A stretch of 64,000 nt of DNA from positions 1 to 64,000 of the forward strand of contig ONHK01000002.1 of the NCBI GenBank assembly GCA_900317625.1. The letters are read 5' to 3'. Source of the stretch: an uncultured Treponema sp. (GTDB taxonomy: Bacteria > Spirochaetota > Spirochaetia > Treponematales > Treponemataceae). This document shows, in pieces, positions 61,667-64,000 of this stretch. Each line of letters opens with the position of its first letter. The stretch's first letter is position 1. The position numbers and the translations under genes were made by a program. The notes beneath the pieces are model-generated. The model ran no database searches. It saw only the letters and a list, made by a program, of their open reading frames with translations, and was not told the origin of the DNA.

Positions 61667-63052
61667 TTAGTCAATCTGAAGAAAAGCCTTGTAACCGTTA
61701 TAAGCCTGAACAATATCTTCGCGGGCAGTAATTTCCCAAGGTGCATGCATACTCAAAACAGAAACGCCTGCATCAAGAACATTCATTCCATATTTTGCCG
61801 CAAGATACGCAATTGTTCCACCGCCACCCTGATCAACTTTTCCAAGTTCCGCCATTTGATATTTTACTTCAGCTTTTTCCATTGTTCCACGGACTTTCGC
61901 AATAAATTCAGCATTACAATCGCTCGCACCGCTTTTTCCACGGCTTCCTGTATATTTGTTGAACACAAGCCCACCGCCAAGGAAAGAAGTATTATCCTTG
62001 TCAAAAAGACTTGCATTTAGCGGATCAAACGCAGCGTTAACATCACTTGAAAGCATATTGCAATTTGCAAGACATCGGCGCAATGTTAAATCACTGTAGC
62101 CACCCGGCAAACGAGCAATAATTTCCGCAACAGAATTCTCAAACATATGGGAATCCATTCCAGTTGCACCAACGCTACCAATTTCTTCTTTATCAACGCA
62201 AAGACAGCAACTCGTTCTTTTTGTCGGTTTTGAATCCATAAGAGCCGCAAAAGAAGTAAATGCACAAGAACGGTCATCTTGGCCATACCCCATAATCAAT
62301 GAGCGATCCAAACCACAATCACGGGCGTTTCCGGCAGGAACAATTTCAAGTTCCGCAGATTCAAGATCCTTTTCTTCTATTCCATAAGTGTCTTTTAAAA
62401 GTTTTACAATGATTTTTTTGCTCGTGATTTTTTCTTCTTTTTTCTTTTTCTTATCTTTTTCGTCTTTGTCTTCTTTCTTAAAATAATAAGAACCAAGAAT
62501 TACGTCCAAATCTTCACCTTTAACAATTTCTGAAGCATTGCGTTTCATCTGTTCCTGCGCCAAATGAGGAAGAATATCAGAAATGCAGAAAACCGGGTCA
62601 TCTGGATTTTCACCAATATTTACGTTGATAGTTTTTCCATCAGTCTTGCAGATTACACCGTGAATTGCCAACGGAAGCGTTACCCACTGATATTTTTTTA
62701 TTCCACCGTAATAATGCGTATTCAAATATGTTATAAAATTATTTTCGTAAACAGGTTTTTGCTTTGCATCAAGACGAGGAGAATCAATGTGCGCACCAAG
62801 AATATTCATTCCGTTTTCAATATTTTCTGAACCGATTTGAAAAAGTGCAATCGCCTTGTTCATTTTTTGAACATAAACTTTATCACCTTCCTTTAAGCTA
62901 GAATATTCAGTAATTTCTTTGTAACCATTTTCGCGTGCCGCCTGAATAATCTGAACAACACATTCGCGTTCTGTTTTTCCATTGTTCAAGAAATTCTTGT
63001 AGTTTTCAACAAGATTTTCTCCAAGTTCCGCAGTTTTTTTTGTTCTTGCCAT
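61667..63052 (-). CDS. M18-family zinc aminopeptidase
   Basis: 461 residues from the ATG at 63052 (MARTKKTAELGENLVENYKN), preceded by GGAGATA; the ATG at 63064 adds only MEIK and overlaps that site. Metal and catalytic residues: LGAHIDSPRLDAKQKP, YGQDDRSCAFTSFAAL, CVDKEEIGSVGATGMD, SSDVNAAFDP and SVLSMHAPWEITAR. M18 enzymes release acidic or neutral N-terminal residues from peptides in the cytoplasm. A Lys/Glu-rich insert (EDKDEKDKKKKKEEKI) lies near residue 205. Convergent with the metalloprotease gene, 20 bp apart. Confidence 0.95.
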   Translation of the reverse strand: MARTKKTAELGENLVENYKNFLNNGKTERECVVQIIQAARENGYKEITEYSSLKEGDKVYVQKMNKAIALFQIGSENIENGMNILGAHIDSPRLDAKQKPVYENNFITYLNTHYYGGIKKYQWVTLPLAIHGVICKTDGKTINVNIGENPDDPVFCISDILPHLAQEQMKRNASEIVKGEDLDVILGSYYFKKEDKDEKDKKKKKEEKITSKKIIVKLLKDTYGIEEKDLESAELEIVPAGNARDCGLDRSLIMGYGQDDRSCAFTSFAALMDSKPTKRTSCCLCVDKEEIGSVGATGMDSHMFENSVAEIIARLPGGYSDLTLRRCLANCNMLSSDVNAAFDPLNASLFDKDNTSFLGGGLVFNKYTGSRGKSGASDCNAEFIAKVRGTMEKAEVKYQMAELGKVDQGGGGTIAYLAAKYGMNVLDAGVSVLSMHAPWEITAREDIVQAYNGYKAFLQID

Positions 63053-63079
63053 TTTTATCTCCAAATATTTTCAATTTTT

Positions 63080-63727
63080 TTATTTTACCAAATCCAAGAT
63101 TTCATTTGCGTTGTCAACAATATTTTTTGCGCCATTTTTTTCAAGAAATTCTCTTCCCCGGAATCCCCAGCTTACTCCAATAAAATCCAAACCAGAATTT
63201 TTTGCAGTCTGAATATCAACATCGCTGTCGCCAATATAAACCGCATCTTTTTTTTGAATATCCAAAATCCTTAAAATTTCATTAACAGAATCTGGGGCTG
63301 GCTTTGTTCTAAGACCTTCTCGTTGCCCAACAATAAGATCAAAAATTCCGTTAAAATATTCTTTTCCAAGTTCCTGCGCTGGCGCATCTGCCTTATTTGT
63401 GCTAACCGCTGTTTTTATTCCGGCTTTTTTTAAATTTTCAACAAGCTCGTGAATTCCCGGATACGAAGAAGTATTGTCCGCACTGTGAATCGCATAATAT
63501 TTCAGAAAAACATCCAAAACCTCATCAATTTTTTGAGCAGAAGTTCCTTCCGGCACCGCACGTTCCACCAGTTTTCTTATTCCGTTTCCAACAAACATTC
63601 TTACTTCCTCAAAAGAACGTTCCGGCATTCCAAACTGTTTTAATGAATAATTTGTGGCATTTTTTAAATCTTCCAAAGTATTTAAAATTGTTCCATCCAT
63701 ATCAAAAATCACAGCTTTATATTTCAT
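63080..63727 (-). CDS. gph: Phosphoglycolate phosphatase (HAD superfamily)
   Basis: 215 residues: KAVIFDMDGTILNTLEDLKN (nucleophile Asp, D-x-D-G-T), KTAVSTNKADAPAQELG (motif II), KPAPDSVNEILRILDI (Lys) and VYIGDSDVDIQTAKNSGLDF (motif III acids). Cap domain: GMPERSFEEVRMFVGNGIRK then LVERAVP, typical of Gph. It removes phosphate from 2-phosphoglycolate formed in DNA-repair or metabolism; other small sugar phosphates are possible. It starts 28 bp upstream of the aminopeptidase gene in the same direction. Confidence 0.92.
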   Translation of the reverse strand: MKYKAVIFDMDGTILNTLEDLKNATNYSLKQFGMPERSFEEVRMFVGNGIRKLVERAVPEGTSAQKIDEVLDVFLKYYAIHSADNTSSYPGIHELVENLKKAGIKTAVSTNKADAPAQELGKEYFNGIFDLIVGQREGLRTKPAPDSVNEILRILDIQKKDAVYIGDSDVDIQTAKNSGLDFIGVSWGFRGREFLEKNGAKNIVDNANEILDLVK

Positions 63728-63835
63728 TTTTGCCTCTAAATTTAATTCAACGTTAAAATCATTATAATAAATATAATAAAAAAATACCGCTTTGAATCAG
63801 ATTTTTACGCATTTTCCTGTTTATTGAAAATATTT

Positions 63836-64000
63836 TTAAACAAATAAAGTTTTTGTATCACGGCAAAGATACTGAACTGCTTTTCGCCCTGAACAAACAG
63901 TAATCGGCAGACCGCCCGGCATCATCGAACGTTGCCCCGCAAAATAAAGCCCTTTTACCGTTTTTGACTTCTGCGGCAACATAAAACCTGTTGTGCCCGG
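63836..64000 (-). CDS. C-terminal end of a phytoene-dehydrogenase-like FAD oxidoreductase, 5' end outside window
   Basis: 55 codons open to the window edge: MLPQKSKTVKGLYFAGQRSM then MPGGLPITVCSGRKAVQYLC and a stop at 63836. The K-G-L-Y-F-A-G-Q...P-G-G-L-P...S-G-R-x-A order is the end of NAD(P)/FAD-dependent oxidoreductases of the phytoene desaturase/retinol saturase type, where this segment contacts FAD. The substrate cannot be told from this part. Confidence 0.8.
   Translation of the reverse strand, partial: PGTTGFMLPQKSKTVKGLYFAGQRSMMPGGLPITVCSGRKAVQYLCRDTKTLFV

Overview
The window looks like a chromosomal segment of a host-associated spirochaete, most likely a gut or rumen Treponema. This is inferred from the AT-rich coding style, many loose-lipobox lipoproteins and beta-barrel proteins with no close functional name, Rpn-family nucleases, DinJ/YafQ modules, a poly-G tract in a promoter, and a complete absence of phage structural genes. 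No rRNA or tRNA gene was seen.

Layout. 1-1.7 kb: two Rpn-family genes with a shared upstream leader. 1.7-9.5 kb: MATE exporter, an HD-GYP protein with a CBM2-like sensor domain, a GNAT gene, a DinJ/YafQ module, and a ferrous iron (Feo) operon of two FeoA, FeoB, a FeoB-associated Cys-rich peptide and an HMA-domain peptide. 9.6-13 kb: two-component pair and a DUF368 transporter. 13.4-46 kb: an accessory region of small single-gene units (GNATs, methyltransferases, Nudix, HIT, TfoX_N, DinB-like, cupin, SirTM plus macrodomain, a second DinJ/YafQ pair, regulators, exported redox proteins). These units are separated by REP-like palindromic repeats and three copies of an apparent type I toxin-antitoxin locus. 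46-62 kb: visibly A/T-richer surface-protein region with lipoproteins, barrel proteins, an orphan DNA methyltransferase, an Mpi-type DNA invertase, an omptin-family protease gene broken by one stop codon, and an NlpC/P60-lipoprotein-metalloprotease operon. 61.6-64 kb: M18 aminopeptidase, phosphoglycolate phosphatase and the end of a phytoene-dehydrogenase-like oxidoreductase.

Regulatory wiring is unusually readable. Three promoters carry TGTAAC-N7-GTTACA, one of them in front of an Rrf2 regulator. Three carry ACTAATTCAATTAGT or a variant, one in front of a TetR regulator. Three redox or central-metabolism genes share AGTTAC-N5-GTAACT at the same place relative to near-identical promoters. The feo operon has its own palindrome just after the -10 box.

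The strongest candidates for something new are: (1) a three-copy locus encoding a 29-35 residue hydrophobic peptide resembling Bacillus BsrG/TxpA toxins, with a leader hairpin that covaries between copies, and a convergent TTGACG-N17-TATA(G/T)T promoter for a short antisense RNA; (2) an 11-nt poly-G tract inside the promoter spacer of a large lipoprotein gene, apparently phase-variable; (3) a spirochaetal omptin with all four catalytic residues but an in-frame TAG at a conserved Trp; (4) a CBM2-like/HD-GYP membrane protein; and (5) an array of palindromes with an exact 41-bp period.
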